From Trichocoleus sp. FACHB-40 (lineage in GTDB: Bacteria; Cyanobacteriota; Cyanobacteriia; Cyanobacteriales; FACHB-T130), in contig NZ_JACJPF010000031.1 in NCBI RefSeq assembly GCF_014695915.1, positions 62,001-126,000 of the forward strand: a stretch of 64,000 bases of DNA. The letters run 5' to 3'. Made by a program: the position numbers and the translations under genes. Each line of letters starts with the position of its first letter. The first letter of the stretch is position 1. Under the pieces are notes generated by a model. The model ran no database searches and had not been told where the DNA came from. It saw nothing but the letters and a program-made list of their open reading frames with translations. Shown piece by piece: positions 35,028 through 45,343 of this stretch.

Positions 35028-35703
35028 GAGGATGGGACGAAAAGTTAGATCGACACAACGGCAACCACTAAGGAAAGAAGTAGCGAAAGGCGGTAAACGC
35101 AAGCGATCGCTATTTACTTTATTCTTGCTACTTTTAGTCTGGAGTCTGATCTTGGGCTGGGGGCTGGCACAAGCAAGGGATGTCGGCAGTCAGTCGTCAC
35201 TGAAGAGCGAACAGAGGTCAATGAAAGTTGAAACGTTGGTAGGTTCTAATAACTTGGCAGCTTTCCAATCGGATATCTCTCAAGCGCCAACAAACAACGG
35301 ACAAGCGACAACTGACCCGGTTTCCGGTCGCCTCCAGCTAGGGCAACAACTTTACCTGGACAACTGTGCCACCTGCCACCTTGCTCTACCTCCAGGGGTT
35401 CTTCCTAGCGAAACCTGGCAAAATCTGCTGCAAGAGACGCAGCAGCATTACGGAACCAAGCTACCGCGCATCATCACTCCCACACTTTTACTCATGTGGG
35501 ACTACCTGCGTACTTATTCTCGCCCACAGTTAGAAAAAGAAGCAGTGCCGTATCGGGTAACAGAATCTCGCTACTTAAAAGCACTCCATCCTCGCGTCAA
35601 CTTGCCCCAACCAACTACACTCTCCAGCTGCGTTACCTGTCATCCCGGTGCCGAGAAATATAACTTCCGTAGTCTGACCGCTGAATGGGAAACTTCACCC
35701 TAA
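35017..35703 (+). CDS. Membrane-anchored dihaem cytochrome c
   Basis: The 228-residue protein has a basic N-terminus, one membrane helix or uncleaved signal (about 32-52), and two haem c sites: CATCH (Cys117, Cys120, His121) and CVTCH (Cys205, Cys208, His209). The haem part resembles the dihaem cytochrome c family of cyanobacteria. It would face the lumen or periplasm and carry electrons; partners are not evident. Residues 73-83 are coded by a repeat-like segment shared with the two large kinases. ATG 35032 is an alternative start. Confidence 0.85.
   Translation: MGFVRMGRKVRSTQRQPLRKEVAKGGKRKRSLFTLFLLLLVWSLILGWGLAQARDVGSQSSLKSEQRSMKVETLVGSNNLAAFQSDISQAPTNNGQATTDPVSGRLQLGQQLYLDNCATCHLALPPGVLPSETWQNLLQETQQHYGTKLPRIITPTLLLMWDYLRTYSRPQLEKEAVPYRVTESRYLKALHPRVNLPQPTTLSSCVTCHPGAEKYNFRSLTAEWETSP
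35236..35265 (+). repeat. Short in-frame copy of the GGTTCTAAYAACTT repeat core
   Basis: TTGGTAGGTTCTAATAACTT followed by GGCAGC codes LVGSNNLAA. It matches the core in the kinases at 3201-3220 and 5367-5391. It falls in the unstructured region between membrane helix and first haem site. Confidence 0.6.
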
Positions 35704-35755
35704 CTTGGGTGGGAAGCCCGTACCGTTTCAGCCTGAACGAAAATGATACGATAAT

Positions 35756-35836
35756 TTTAGGTTTTAGATTTTAATCCAAAATCTAAAATCATCGCCAGCG
35801 GAGAAACTCCTTCGCCCCGCAAAATCTAAAATTCTT
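35756..35836 (+). repeat. Dispersed repeat in the secA leader
   Basis: TTTTAGATTTT (35762-35772) pairs with AAAATCTAAAA (35778-35788). Then comes GGAG-AAA-CTCC with AAACTCCTTCGCCCCGCAAA and AATCTAAAATTC. The second half recurs almost unchanged at 61405-61445, upstream of the M20 amidohydrolase. Confidence 0.7.
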
Positions 35837-35855
35837 AAGTTCTCTCTATCCTGCT

Positions 35856-38672
35856 ATGTTTAAAAAAATACTGGGCGATCCTAACGCACGCAAGCTAAAA
35901 AAATTTCAACCTTACGTTGTAGACGTTAACCTTTTCGAGGAAGAAATCCAGGCGCTCTCGGACGAGCAACTAACAGGTAAAACGGCGGAATTTAAACAGC
36001 GCTTAGCAAAAGTTAAAACATCGCGGGAACGCGAAGAAGTGTTAGATGAACTGCTCCCCGAAGCCTTTGCTGTAGTCCGGGAAGCTGGTAAAAGAGTTTT
36101 GGGAATGCGCCACTTTGATGTCCAGATGCTGGGTGGCATAGTTCTGCACAAAGGTCAAATTGCCGAGATGAAGACAGGGGAAGGAAAAACCCTGGTGTCT
36201 ACTCTGCCTGCTTACCTAAATGCACTCACGGGCAGAGGGGTTCACGTAGTCACGGTTAACGATTATCTGGCAAGGCGCGACGCTGAGTGGATGGGCCAGA
36301 TACATCGATTTTTGGGCTTGAGTGTAGGGCTGATTCAATCTGGAATGGGGCCACAGGAACGCCAGAAAAACTACGCCTGCGATATTACTTACGCGACGAA
36401 CAGCGAACTGGGCTTTGACTACCTGCGCGACAACATGGCAACCTCAATGGTTGATGTGGTACAGCGTCCGCCAAATTATTGCATCATTGACGAGGTAGAC
36501 TCGGTATTGATTGACGAGGCACGGACACCACTGATTATTTCGGGACAGGTAGAACGCCCCACAGAGAAGTATATGCAGGCGGCTGCGATCGCAGCTGCTC
36601 TGGAAAAGGAAGTGGAAACTGACGGCTCAAAGGTTGGGCATTACGAGGTAGACGAAAAAGCCCGTAACGTACTGATGACCGATGAAGGGTTTGCTAGAGC
36701 AGAACAGTTGCTGGAAGTCAAGGATTTGTACGACCCGAACGACCCTTGGGCGCACTACATCTTTAATGCAATTAAAGCCAAGGAGTTGTTTAAAAAGGAT
36801 GTAAACTATATCGTCCGCGACAATGAAGTAGTGATTGTGGACGAGTTTACAGGTCGCGTGTTGCCCGGTCGTCGTTGGAGTGATGGATTACACCAGGCGA
36901 TTGAAGCAAAAGAGCGGGTGGAAATTCAGAATGAGACGCAAACGCTGGCGACAATTACCTATCAGAATTTCTTCTTGCTGTATGACAAGCTAGCCGGGAT
37001 GACCGGAACGGCGAAAACTGAGGAAGCTGAGTTTGAAAAAATTTACAAGCTGGAAGTAACTCAAATTCCCACCAATAGAGCTCCCGGACGGCGGGATATG
37101 CCAGATGTGGTCTACAAGGCAGAGGTAGGAAAATGGCGCGCGATCGCTGAAGAATGTGCCGAACTGCACAAACTTGGACGGCCAATTTTGGTGGGAACGA
37201 CCAGCGTAGAAAAGTCGGAATTGCTATCAACTTTGCTTAGCGAACTAGAGGTTCCCCACAACCTGCTGAATGCAAAACCGGAAAATGTAGAGCGAGAGTC
37301 GGAAATCGTCGCTCAAGCGGGACGCAAAGGCAAGGTGACGATCGCAACAAACATGGCGGGACGCGGAACCGACATCATTCTCGGCGGTAATTCCGATTAC
37401 ATGGCACGTCTGAAGCTGCGAGAATATTTTATGCCCAAGATTGTGCAGCCGTCAGAAGAAGATAGTTTTGCCTTAAGCTCTGTTCCAGGGGCTTCTGGAC
37501 GTGCGCCTGCACAGGGATTTGTTCCGGGTAAGAAGGTGAAAACTTGGAAAGTTAGCCCGCAAATCTTCCCGACGCAGTTATCGCGGGAGACAGAACAAAA
37601 GCTGAAAAGTGCGGTAGATTTTGCCGTGCAACAGTATGGCGAACGGAGTTTGGCAGAATTGGAGGCGGAGGATAAGATAGCCGTTGCTTCCGAAAAGGCA
37701 CCGACTGACGATCCAGTAATCCAAAAGCTGCGCGAGGTTTACAACTTAATTCGCAAAGAGTACGACACCCTTACCGAATCAGAACATGAAGAGGTGATAA
37801 AACTTGGCGGTTTGCACGTCATCGGGACAGAACGCCACGAATCGCGTCGGATTGACAACCAATTGCGCGGTCGGGCGGGTCGTCAGGGCGACCCAGGCTC
37901 AACGAAGTTTTTCTTGAGTTTGGAAGACAACCTGCTGAGGATTTTTGGTGGCGATCGCGTGGCAGGATTAATGGATCGGTTGCGCGTAGATGAAGATATG
38001 CCTATCGAATCCGGAATGCTAACGCGCAGTCTGGAAGGGGCGCAGAAAAAAGTCGAAACCTACTACTACGACATCCGGAAGCAGGTTTTTGAGTACGACG
38101 AGGTGATGAATAACCAGCGTCGCGCTATCTACGCCGAACGTCGTCGCGTCTTGGAAGGTCTGGATTTGAAAGAACAGGTGATCCAGTATGCTGAGCGCAC
38201 AATGGATGACATTGTGGATGCCTACGTCAACCCGGAATTGCCTTCGGAAGAGTGGGATTTAAACAGTCTGGTAGCAAAAGTTAAGGAATTTGTCAATCTT
38301 TTGGCAGACCTGGAGCCATCTCATCTAGATGATATGGGTGTAGGGGAAATCAAAACTTTCTTGCATGAAGAAGTGCGAAAAGCCTACGATCTCAAGGAAT
38401 CGAATGTAGATCAAATTCAGCCGGGTTTAATGCGACAGGCGGAGCGGTTCTTTATTTTGCAACAGATTGATACCCTCTGGCGGGAACACTTGCAAGGAAT
38501 GGATGCTCTCCGAGAATCTGTAGGTTTACGCGGCTACGGGCAAAAAGACCCCCTGATTGAGTACAAGCAGGAAGGGTATGAAATGTTCTTGGACATGATG
38601 ACGGATATCCGCAGAAATGTGGTATATTCACTCTTCCAGTTCCAACCCCAAGCTCAGCCGCAAGCAGTTTAA
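35856..38672 (+). CDS. secA: Preprotein translocase ATPase SecA
   Basis: The 938-residue motor drives proteins through SecYEG in plasma and thylakoid membranes. Walker A is GEGKT near 108-112, [18 protein letters not shown] marks Walker B, and [15 protein letters not shown] and [12 protein letters not shown] mark the second helicase half. The segment with [20 protein letters not shown] is the insertion typical of cyanobacterial SecA. The C-terminal zinc-binding SEC-C motif is absent, also as usual in the phylum. ATG 35856 has no strong ribosome site; a dispersed repeat fills its leader. Confidence 0.97.
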   Translation: MFKKILGDPNARKLKKFQPYVVDVNLFEEEIQALSDEQLTGKTAEFKQRLAKVKTSREREEVLDELLPEAFAVVREAGKRVLGMRHFDVQMLGGIVLHKGQIAEMKTGEGKTLVSTLPAYLNALTGRGVHVVTVNDYLARRDAEWMGQIHRFLGLSVGLIQSGMGPQERQKNYACDITYATNSELGFDYLRDNMATSMVDVVQRPPNYCIIDEVDSVLIDEARTPLIISGQVERPTEKYMQAAAIAAALEKEVETDGSKVGHYEVDEKARNVLMTDEGFARAEQLLEVKDLYDPNDPWAHYIFNAIKAKELFKKDVNYIVRDNEVVIVDEFTGRVLPGRRWSDGLHQAIEAKERVEIQNETQTLATITYQNFFLLYDKLAGMTGTAKTEEAEFEKIYKLEVTQIPTNRAPGRRDMPDVVYKAEVGKWRAIAEECAELHKLGRPILVGTTSVEKSELLSTLLSELEVPHNLLNAKPENVERESEIVAQAGRKGKVTIATNMAGRGTDIILGGNSDYMARLKLREYFMPKIVQPSEEDSFALSSVPGASGRAPAQGFVPGKKVKTWKVSPQIFPTQLSRETEQKLKSAVDFAVQQYGERSLAELEAEDKIAVASEKAPTDDPVIQKLREVYNLIRKEYDTLTESEHEEVIKLGGLHVIGTERHESRRIDNQLRGRAGRQGDPGSTKFFLSLEDNLLRIFGGDRVAGLMDRLRVDEDMPIESGMLTRSLEGAQKKVETYYYDIRKQVFEYDEVMNNQRRAIYAERRRVLEGLDLKEQVIQYAERTMDDIVDAYVNPELPSEEWDLNSLVAKVKEFVNLLADLEPSHLDDMGVGEIKTFLHEEVRKAYDLKESNVDQIQPGLMRQAERFFILQQIDTLWREHLQGMDALRESVGLRGYGQKDPLIEYKQEGYEMFLDMMTDIRRNVVYSLFQFQPQAQPQAV

Positions 38673-38765
38673 ATATAGCGGTTCTCAATCAGAAAGTCGG
38701 AACCAGTGAACCCCACGCGAACAGCCAACCGGAGTTGGGAGTGGGGTTCTCTTATTAATCGGTAA

Positions 38766-41747
38766 TTAGACGGATTTGATAGTCGTTGGCAGTAACAAGC
38801 GGGTTAAGTAGCGGTTTCCTTCCATTTGGTAGAATTGGAGGTTGCCGCCAAAGGAACGGACAAAGCGTTGGCAAATTTTTAGAGCAGGTAATTTTGGCGC
38901 TGCGAGTACCTTAAAGTTAAAGGTTTCGGAATTGGTAATTAATAATTCTAGTAGAGGCGGGGTGAGGCTACCCGGTCGAGCCGCATGACCAGAGGTATCA
39001 GACGATGGGAAAAGACTTTGCTCGTTGGCACTTTTAACTTCAGTCTTGATATTTATCCGGCTACCAACTGGGGCCAGACGACCCGCGACGCTGAGAATTT
39101 CGCAGAGGACACATTCGAGTTTGAGTGGGTCAGCATAAACGTCCTGGTTGCTACTAGCACCCCCGGAACGCACTTGGAGTTGTCGTTCATGATACAGGGG
39201 TGCTAAGAGCAAAAGCGATCGCTTCAACACACTTGTTAGCGTCACCCTCGTCAGATGTTGTTGCAGCTGCCACTGCTCCTCTTGCAGGAGTGGCGTGAAT
39301 TCTGTCAGGATATTCTCTAATTCCCGCAGCAGTTGCGTCGAGTGCATCCGTACTAAAGACTTATCTAGCTGATTCCCCTTAGCGGGTGATTCTAGTTCAT
39401 TTAGCCGGTTGATGCGGTCAGTGGTAGCCTGATGCAGGCTTTCCAAACAGCGATGTTTATACCAGTTGAGCTGTTCTAAGTTTCTTACCTCTTGGTGTAG
39501 AGTTGCACTCAACAAGTTATAGCGGCGAATTCGGGCGAACTGTCGCACCAGAGTTTCTAAAACTGGTAGTAAGTGCTTAGACCACTCGCGCCCCCGATCG
39601 TCTGCAAGTATGATGAAACCAGCCAATTTGGGATTTTGGATCTTCGATTTTGGATTAGAATCGTCTTCCGACAATCCAAAATCTAAATTCGGTTGCTTTG
39701 CAAAATCCGGCAGAGCCATAATTAACAGACAGCCGATGCCGGGACTACTCAGCCATTGCCGAGAAGAAGCTGGGATTTGGGTGCCGCGTTTTTCGACAAG
39801 ACCATCCGTAGCTAAGGCTTCCTGAATTAGGAGATCCGTTGGTGGTACAGACAGTCCTGGGGAAAGGGCAAAACGAGGATTAGCCATTACCGCCGCCGCG
39901 ACCTTCCCGGTTTTGTGGCGTTCCGTTGTGCCTTCCCAGTCCAGAAGCATAGCTAAGGGACATTCCAGCATCTCAGAGAGGAATTGTACCAAGGCGCGAT
40001 CGCTTTGTGCTTGGTCTGACGATGCCGACAAAAGCATTTGCAAACCGTTGTGGAGGTGAAGTTGCGCTGACTCTGAGAGTTTGGTGAGGGTTCTCAGGTT
40101 GAAGGTGCGTACTGCCACACTTAACTGTTGGCTGACGATGCCTACTAAGGATCGCTCAGTTTGACTCCAAGTTCGGGGGGTGCTGTGGCAAATAACTAGA
40201 AAACAGGAAAAAGAAGTATCCGCATCTTGCACAATAGGGCATATTAAAAGCGATCGCACGCCCACAACCCCCAAGCTTTCCTTCCAGCTTAAAAGTCGCT
40301 GGTCTTGTTCCCAATCTTCTATCGCCACTACAGATGACTCGCTTTGCTCAAATAACTGCTGCTGGGCATCTGTAAGGCGGATTAAGCCTGTCGTCAACGG
40401 TCTTCTGTTAAGCGGCTGGCGCTGGTAAACAATCGTGTAGGGACTTGATGATTGGGGATTTGAAGATGGGGCGGCTTGAGGAAAGCTTTCTTCTCCTTCT
40501 TGGTTCCCAGCCCCCAGTCGCCAGTCGCCAGTCTCCAATCCCTGCACTATCAAAAAACGTTCCACACCCAATCGGTTCAGCAGCAACTGAGCGCACTGAT
40601 CCAAGGCTTTATCCGCATCAGTATTATCTGCGATCGCGCGGGCGCACTCAGCAACCAGTTGGGCATCCTGTTGAGTTGAGGCCAGTGTTGTTTCTATCTC
40701 CTCACTGCCCGCTCCCAGGGCGATCAGCTGGGCAGCAGCGCGGATATAGTTTTTTTCCGCCTCTTCCCAAATCCGGGCTTCATTGCCTTCTACAGCCAGA
40801 AATCCCACCAGTTCTTGCTGCACCAAAATTGGCGCTGCCAGTAAAGACCTTGCCCGCAGTCTAGAAAGCAACTGCCCTGTCACTTCCGCTTTCAGAGGGC
40901 TTCTGCCAGCACCAATCGCAATTAACCTATTTTCATTCAGAGCTTGATAAAATTCGCTAACTTCTTGTAAAGTGATGCCAGCAGCAGCACTGGTTAACGG
41001 GTTTGTTAGTCCCTTAGAGGTGTGGCGATTGCCCACCCGGTGCCAAAAATAGCGTCTCTCTGGCGAATACCAATAGATGCTGGTGCGCGTTGGTGCAACG
41101 AATTGCTGAGTCATGGCTACCACCGCTTCCAAGCGTTGCTGCATCGTGGGAAACCGCGCCATTTGGTCTATCACTTGGAACAGCGGTTGGTCGGGGCGCT
41201 TGGTAGAGGAATGCTGCCAATCTAGTTCTATCTGATAAAGTGCAGTAGCTAATCCTCCGAACAACAGTGACATCTGGGCTTTTTCACCGGCGCTTTGAGA
41301 ACCACCCCATACGTGTGACCCCAGCAGTACAACGCCATAACAACGGTCTTTGCAGCGCAAGGGGAAAAAAAGCGCTCCCTGAACCCCAAATTCTTGCGCC
41401 GCCCGCCGCCATTCTCCAGCCCGTACTTCTTCGCTCAAATTCGGCACACTCACTGGTCGCTGCTGGATCACTACCTGTTCTAAAAGGTCGCCTGGGGTGA
41501 GGGTAAACTTATTTTTCAGAAATTTGGTGTCGCCAGTAGGGGTAATGCCTCCTTTGCCAAACAAACGGTGATCTAATTTATCGTAAAGACTAATCCAAAT
41601 TAGACGATATTCAAACTCTGAGACAAGATAGTTCAGGGTGGTTTCGATGAGAACGTCAACATTCTCCTCTTCCCGCAGGGTCTGAAGAACGCGCCCCAAG
41701 GCAACGATTTGATTTTCGTAGTCTGCTGGACTTTGCTGATGACCCAT
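38766..41747 (-). CDS. Multi-GAF protein with degenerate kinase-like C-terminus
   Basis: The 993-residue soluble protein has GAF domains at about 15-180, 195-345 and 360-550, a fourth divergent one (about 560-740), a coiled coil (745-835) and a C-terminal HATPase-like fold (about 835-990). The HATPase keeps the LK-x-VL-EIL helix (876-886) but lacks the N-box Asn pair, the DxGxG loop and the Gly-rich lid, and no HisKA His motif is seen. It is probably a ligand-binding pseudo-kinase. Repeat-coded inserts lie at 403-436 and 685-708. Confidence 0.8.
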   Translation of the reverse strand: MGHQQSPADYENQIVALGRVLQTLREEENVDVLIETTLNYLVSEFEYRLIWISLYDKLDHRLFGKGGITPTGDTKFLKNKFTLTPGDLLEQVVIQQRPVSVPNLSEEVRAGEWRRAAQEFGVQGALFFPLRCKDRCYGVVLLGSHVWGGSQSAGEKAQMSLLFGGLATALYQIELDWQHSSTKRPDQPLFQVIDQMARFPTMQQRLEAVVAMTQQFVAPTRTSIYWYSPERRYFWHRVGNRHTSKGLTNPLTSAAAGITLQEVSEFYQALNENRLIAIGAGRSPLKAEVTGQLLSRLRARSLLAAPILVQQELVGFLAVEGNEARIWEEAEKNYIRAAAQLIALGAGSEEIETTLASTQQDAQLVAECARAIADNTDADKALDQCAQLLLNRLGVERFLIVQGLETGDWRLGAGNQEGEESFPQAAPSSNPQSSSPYTIVYQRQPLNRRPLTTGLIRLTDAQQQLFEQSESSVVAIEDWEQDQRLLSWKESLGVVGVRSLLICPIVQDADTSFSCFLVICHSTPRTWSQTERSLVGIVSQQLSVAVRTFNLRTLTKLSESAQLHLHNGLQMLLSASSDQAQSDRALVQFLSEMLECPLAMLLDWEGTTERHKTGKVAAAVMANPRFALSPGLSVPPTDLLIQEALATDGLVEKRGTQIPASSRQWLSSPGIGCLLIMALPDFAKQPNLDFGLSEDDSNPKSKIQNPKLAGFIILADDRGREWSKHLLPVLETLVRQFARIRRYNLLSATLHQEVRNLEQLNWYKHRCLESLHQATTDRINRLNELESPAKGNQLDKSLVRMHSTQLLRELENILTEFTPLLQEEQWQLQQHLTRVTLTSVLKRSLLLLAPLYHERQLQVRSGGASSNQDVYADPLKLECVLCEILSVAGRLAPVGSRINIKTEVKSANEQSLFPSSDTSGHAARPGSLTPPLLELLITNSETFNFKVLAAPKLPALKICQRFVRSFGGNLQFYQMEGNRYLTRLLLPTTIKSV
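39624..39695 (-). repeat. TTTTGGA heptamer repeat coding an insert in the GAF protein
   Basis: Copies of GATTTTGGATT and its complement AATCCAAAATC flank a short loop. Read on the minus strand they code QPNLDFGLSEDDSNPKSK and IQNPKLAG between strands of the fourth GAF domain. Confidence 0.75.
40440..40541 (-). repeat. CCAGTCG/CCAATC repeat coding an insert in the third GAF domain
   Basis: CCCCCAGTCGCCAGTCGCCA is followed by GTCTCCAATCC, with GGGGATTTGAAGATGGGG nearby. The minus strand codes ETGDWRLGAGNQEGEE and SSNPQSSS, low-complexity residues 403-436 that interrupt the domain. Confidence 0.7.
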
Positions 41748-41800
41748 GTTATTTAACTACGATGCTGCCTTTATACCATTTTGGGTACAAAAATTTTGGA

Positions 41801-41840
41801 TTTTGAATTGTAGAGACGTGATATATGGCATCTCTACGAG
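41801..41840. repeat. GTAGAGA hairpin repeat
   Basis: GTAGAGA (41810-41816) pairs with TCTCTAC (41831-41837). This resembles a common cyanobacterial intergenic repeat. It lies in the 253-base divergent spacer before pyrD. Confidence 0.5.
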
Positions 41841-42000
41841 TAGTTCGTTTCAGAAATTAAAGTATTGTAGGCATAATATCAAGTGGTATTAATGAATTAA
41901 AATTTTAAAATAAGAGATAAATTCGGTTATTATCCATTTTTAATTAGCATTTTTAAGGTTTAATTTTTTTGACCAGTAACCAGCTTTTGGATTAAAGAAA

Positions 42001-43155
42001 GTGGATATATATCAAGCCGCTATTCGTCCGGTTTTATTTTCTGGGTTGAAAGCCGATCCAGAATGGCTGCATCAGCAAACTTTACAGATGTTTAGTGCCT
42101 TAACGCGATCGCATCGCCCTCCTAGTAGTTGGATTCTCTCTCAATTCCAGCAAACCTACTGTCTCCAAGATTCTCGCCTTGAGCAAACTCTCTTTGGGCT
42201 AAAATTCCCTAATCCAGTCGGTTTGGCAGCTGGATTTGATAAAGATGGCGTTGCTGCTAAGATTTGGCAGCATCTCGGCTTTGGCTTTGCGGAACTCGGC
42301 ACTGTGACGTTGCACTCGCAACCGGGAAACCCGCGTCCTCGCCTGTTTCGCTTGGCCGAGGACAAAGCCGCCCTCAACCGGATGGGATTTAATAATCAAG
42401 GAGCAGCTGCGATGGCAGCTAGGCTAGAAGCTCTTGGTCATTCCAATTCCCAATTCCCCATTCCCCTTGGCATTAATCTAGGTAAATCTAAGATAACGCC
42501 ATTAGAGTCTGCTGCGGCTGATTATCTTGGTAGTTTTCGACTCTTGAAGGATTGCGGCGATTACTTTGTAGTTAACGTAAGTTCTCCGAATACTCCAGGT
42601 TTACGAAGTCTCCAATCAAAAGAGCAGCTGAGTCTGATTTTGGATGCCCTGCAACAAGAAAATCAGGGAGAAAAACCTATATTAGTGAAGATTGCACCAG
42701 ATTTGGAATGGGAAGCGATCGCTTCGGTCATCGAACTAGCTCAAAACTACCATTTGGCGGGGATTATTGCCACTAACACTACCATCAGTCGGGATAATCT
42801 CAAAACCCAAACAGTTACCTCGACAGGTAAACCAGTTAGTGAAGAAGCTGGCGGTATCAGCGGCGCACCAGTGAAACAGCGTTCTACTCAGGTGATTCGC
42901 TTTATCTATCAGGAAACCAAAGGCAAATTACCTATTATCGGTGTCGGTGGCATTTTTACCGCCCAAGACGCTTGGGAGAAAATCGTCGCAGGTGCTAGTC
43001 TGCTGCAAGTTTACACTGGCTGGATTTACGAAGGCCCTTGGATGGTGCGTCGCATTCTGGAAGGACTACGGCAAAAATTAGAACAGCAAGAATTAGCTTC
43101 TTTCTCTGACGCTATTGGCATTGAAAATCAGCAGTCATATAGCAATCCTAAATGA
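42001..43155 (+). CDS. pyrD: Quinone-dependent dihydroorotate dehydrogenase
   Basis: The 384-residue class 2 enzyme oxidises dihydroorotate to orotate with quinone in pyrimidine synthesis. Landmarks are [34 protein letters not shown] with catalytic Ser195, TNTTISR and [14 protein letters not shown]. The N-terminal helices (1-40) mediate membrane association. Residues 147-155 (SNSQFPIPL) replace a variable loop and are coded by a CCAATTCC-type repeat. The start is GTG 42001. A palindromic repeat follows the stop. Confidence 0.95.
   Translation: MDIYQAAIRPVLFSGLKADPEWLHQQTLQMFSALTRSHRPPSSWILSQFQQTYCLQDSRLEQTLFGLKFPNPVGLAAGFDKDGVAAKIWQHLGFGFAELGTVTLHSQPGNPRPRLFRLAEDKAALNRMGFNNQGAAAMAARLEALGHSNSQFPIPLGINLGKSKITPLESAAADYLGSFRLLKDCGDYFVVNVSSPNTPGLRSLQSKEQLSLILDALQQENQGEKPILVKIAPDLEWEAIASVIELAQNYHLAGIIATNTTISRDNLKTQTVTSTGKPVSEEAGGISGAPVKQRSTQVIRFIYQETKGKLPIIGVGGIFTAQDAWEKIVAGASLLQVYTGWIYEGPWMVRRILEGLRQKLEQQELASFSDAIGIENQQSYSNPK
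42443..42470 (+). repeat. CCAATTCC-type repeat within pyrD
   Basis: ATTCCAATTCCCAATTCCCC followed by ATTCCCC codes HSNSQFPIP between the substrate-binding loop and the next strand. It resembles heptamer runs in neighbouring spacers. Confidence 0.55.
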
Positions 43156-43167
43156 TTCATGAAACCC

Positions 43168-43198
43168 TGTAGGGACACGGCAGTGCCGTGTCCCTACA
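43168..43198. repeat. 14-bp-stem palindromic repeat after pyrD
   Basis: TGTAGGGACACGGC (43168-43181) pairs exactly with GCCGTGTCCCTACA (43185-43198) around AGT. Sequences of this type are scattered in cyanobacterial spacers; it may also terminate pyrD. Confidence 0.75.
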
Positions 43199-43317
43199 CT
43201 AGGGCGAATACTCGTTCACAACTTAAATAGGATTGTTATAGGTTGGTTAAGCGACGCGCACACCCCTAACCTACGCTTATTGACAACTGACTTCAGCCTG
43301 CGCTTCCTGTATATCCA

Positions 43318-43395
43318 CTTGAACTGGTTTCAAGGGGTTTGAGCTTTGAGAGGTGAAATAAATTTCATGGCTCTTAAGTCAGTGCTATTCGACTA
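43318..43395. repeat. Dispersed repeat at the 3' end of the PAS-Crp gene
   Basis: GGTTTGAGCTTTGAGAGG, TGAAATAAATTTCA and CTTAAGTCAGTGCTATTCG resemble a repeat commonly seen near cyanobacterial genes, and weaker copies at 4060-4125 and 33215-33285. Confidence 0.45.
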
Positions 43396-44568
43396 AGAAT
43401 TTATGTTTACCAAAATAATGTGATACTTGGAGTCAAAAACAATCTTTTCTTCTTGCTGTAACTTTCCAAGCAAGCGCGTGATTGTCACTCTAGTAACACC
43501 GCAGGCGTTGGCAAGGTCTTGATGAGTCAGGCGAACACTCAGACGAGTTCCTTGCGCTACGGGTTCGCCAATTTCCTGTTTCAGCAGCAACAATAAATTC
43601 TGTAAGCGGTCTTGCAATCTTCGTTGTCCAGAAATAGCTAAAAGTGATTCTGTCTGCTGTAGCCGTCGATTAATTTTTGGTAAAATGCTCTGGGCTAGAG
43701 TTGGGGAGGCTGCTATTTCTGCTAAAGAAATCGTAACTAATTCCACGTCCGATAGAGCTGTAGCTTGATAAGTGTGTAGAGTAGTCAAACAAGAACCAAA
43801 AAGCATTGAGGGGCCAGCTAATCCTACAAGCACCTCTTCGCAATTTTCACCCATCGTAGTCAACCTTACTAAACCCTGACAAACTAGCCAAAGCTTTTGA
43901 GGGTCGAGGGGGACGATTTCCCCTCTAGAATAACGATGCACGACGCGATCGCTTTTGTTGTCGTAGTCATCCTTTCTTAGTACGCCATTCGCCCGTTTGG
44001 TGGCAGTGATATCCCGAATCATCCAGCGCACTGTGACTGGATTGCCTTTTTTATTGGAACTCAGAGCCACTGTCACAGCCGCATCAAAAATCTCTTTATG
44101 GCGCGGCTGTATGCGTACTTCCCATTCACGCACTTGCTGCGGCTCGGACAGTTTGTTGAGTTGATGACGGAAGTCTCGGCGCTCTTGTTGAGTGATGAAA
44201 ACAGTCAGGGGTTTGCCTACCAGAAACTCGTGAGACACGTTGAGCAGCGCCGCAGCAGCGCGGTTGGCTTCTCTAATTGTTCCTTCTGCATCAGTTATTA
44301 AGTAAGCCTGCGGTGCGAACTCGAACAGTTCCTGGTAACGCTGGCGTTCCGCTTCTAACTCCTGGTGTACGCCTGCCAGTTCCTCATTCTGCTGGCGTAG
44401 TGTCTCTACAGCTACTTGCAGCTCTTCTGACGCGATGCCTAACTCTTTGAATGCCGTCGGCAATAGGTCTGTTTGACGCAACGGTTCCAATGCGATCGCG
44501 CCTTCATACAGATCAGCTAGACGCAAGTGTATCTCTTCTATCTGCTGGCTAAATATGTTTACATTCAT
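43393..44568 (-). CDS. PAS domain fused to a Crp/Fnr-type regulator
   Basis: From ATG 44568 (AGGA eight bases upstream) the product has 391 residues; the frame is open to 44622. A coiled coil (about 40-80) leads into a PAS domain (about 80-195), then a cNMP-binding-like barrel (about 210-295) and a C-terminal helix-turn-helix with HQDLANACGVTRVTITRLLG. The fusion suggests that a PAS input and a Crp-type effector are combined in one transcription factor. The barrel lacks an obvious cAMP-binding RxS motif, so cNMP binding is doubtful. Confidence 0.88.
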   Translation of the reverse strand: MNVNIFSQQIEEIHLRLADLYEGAIALEPLRQTDLLPTAFKELGIASEELQVAVETLRQQNEELAGVHQELEAERQRYQELFEFAPQAYLITDAEGTIREANRAAAALLNVSHEFLVGKPLTVFITQQERRDFRHQLNKLSEPQQVREWEVRIQPRHKEIFDAAVTVALSSNKKGNPVTVRWMIRDITATKRANGVLRKDDYDNKSDRVVHRYSRGEIVPLDPQKLWLVCQGLVRLTTMGENCEEVLVGLAGPSMLFGSCLTTLHTYQATALSDVELVTISLAEIAASPTLAQSILPKINRRLQQTESLLAISGQRRLQDRLQNLLLLLKQEIGEPVAQGTRLSVRLTHQDLANACGVTRVTITRLLGKLQQEEKIVFDSKYHIILVNINS

Positions 44569-44622
44569 CTCAGTTTTCCTATGTTTGCTGGTTTTTAATA
44601 CGGAGGAATAGAGGCTACTCAT

Positions 44623-45343
44623 ACTTTTACCTTAAATTCTTCACTTCTTCTAGCAACTTTTTTTACTGCCTATCACCTTCCTAAAGACGCATTCTTAACT
44701 TTTTATTTAATCCTCTATCTTTAAAAATGTTACAATTCATCCTGATTTTCATTTTTTATAGATTTTCTGAATTTAAAATTACTCTATTTTTATACTATTA
44801 CATAAATTTGTAATAAAAATTGGTGTTTTAGAACTTTACCAAACATTGACACAGGTCTAATGCCTAACCTTCGCGTTGTTCTACCCATCCTACAGATAAT
44901 TTTTCCCGTCTAATCAGTAACAGATATAACAATTAAAACCATAACAGTTTGAATTTACTTGGTACTTTCAAATGGGTAGCTATTGGCTATTTCTTAGGGC
45001 TGATATTATTACTGTTACTATCTACAATTATTTTAAACTTTTTGCAGATGGCGAATATTATTGATGATAATAAGCAGCGAATTTAACTAGGCTATCTGAG
45101 CGATCGCATAACAGCACTCTACCCAGAATTGCCCTAATTGAGAGCTTTATAAAGAAAGCCAGGGGAATCTGATCTGTGGCATCACAAAGAAAATTAGTAT
45201 TAAACTAAGACAGAATCAGAAAACCGCACCGCTTAACCTGCGTAAATGTATCCATATGGCCAGAATTGCGATCGCTTCATCCGGATAATCTCCTTGTGTC
45301 CCGCTAGTTTATCCAGTACATAATCGTTTTATCATCACTTTTT
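44623..45343. other. AT-rich intergenic region (about 720 bases)
   Basis: No coding frame or stable hairpin stands out. It should contain the divergent promoters of the PAS-Crp gene and the DUF1816 gene. A HIP1 site occurs near 45100 and another near 45270. Confidence 0.5.
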
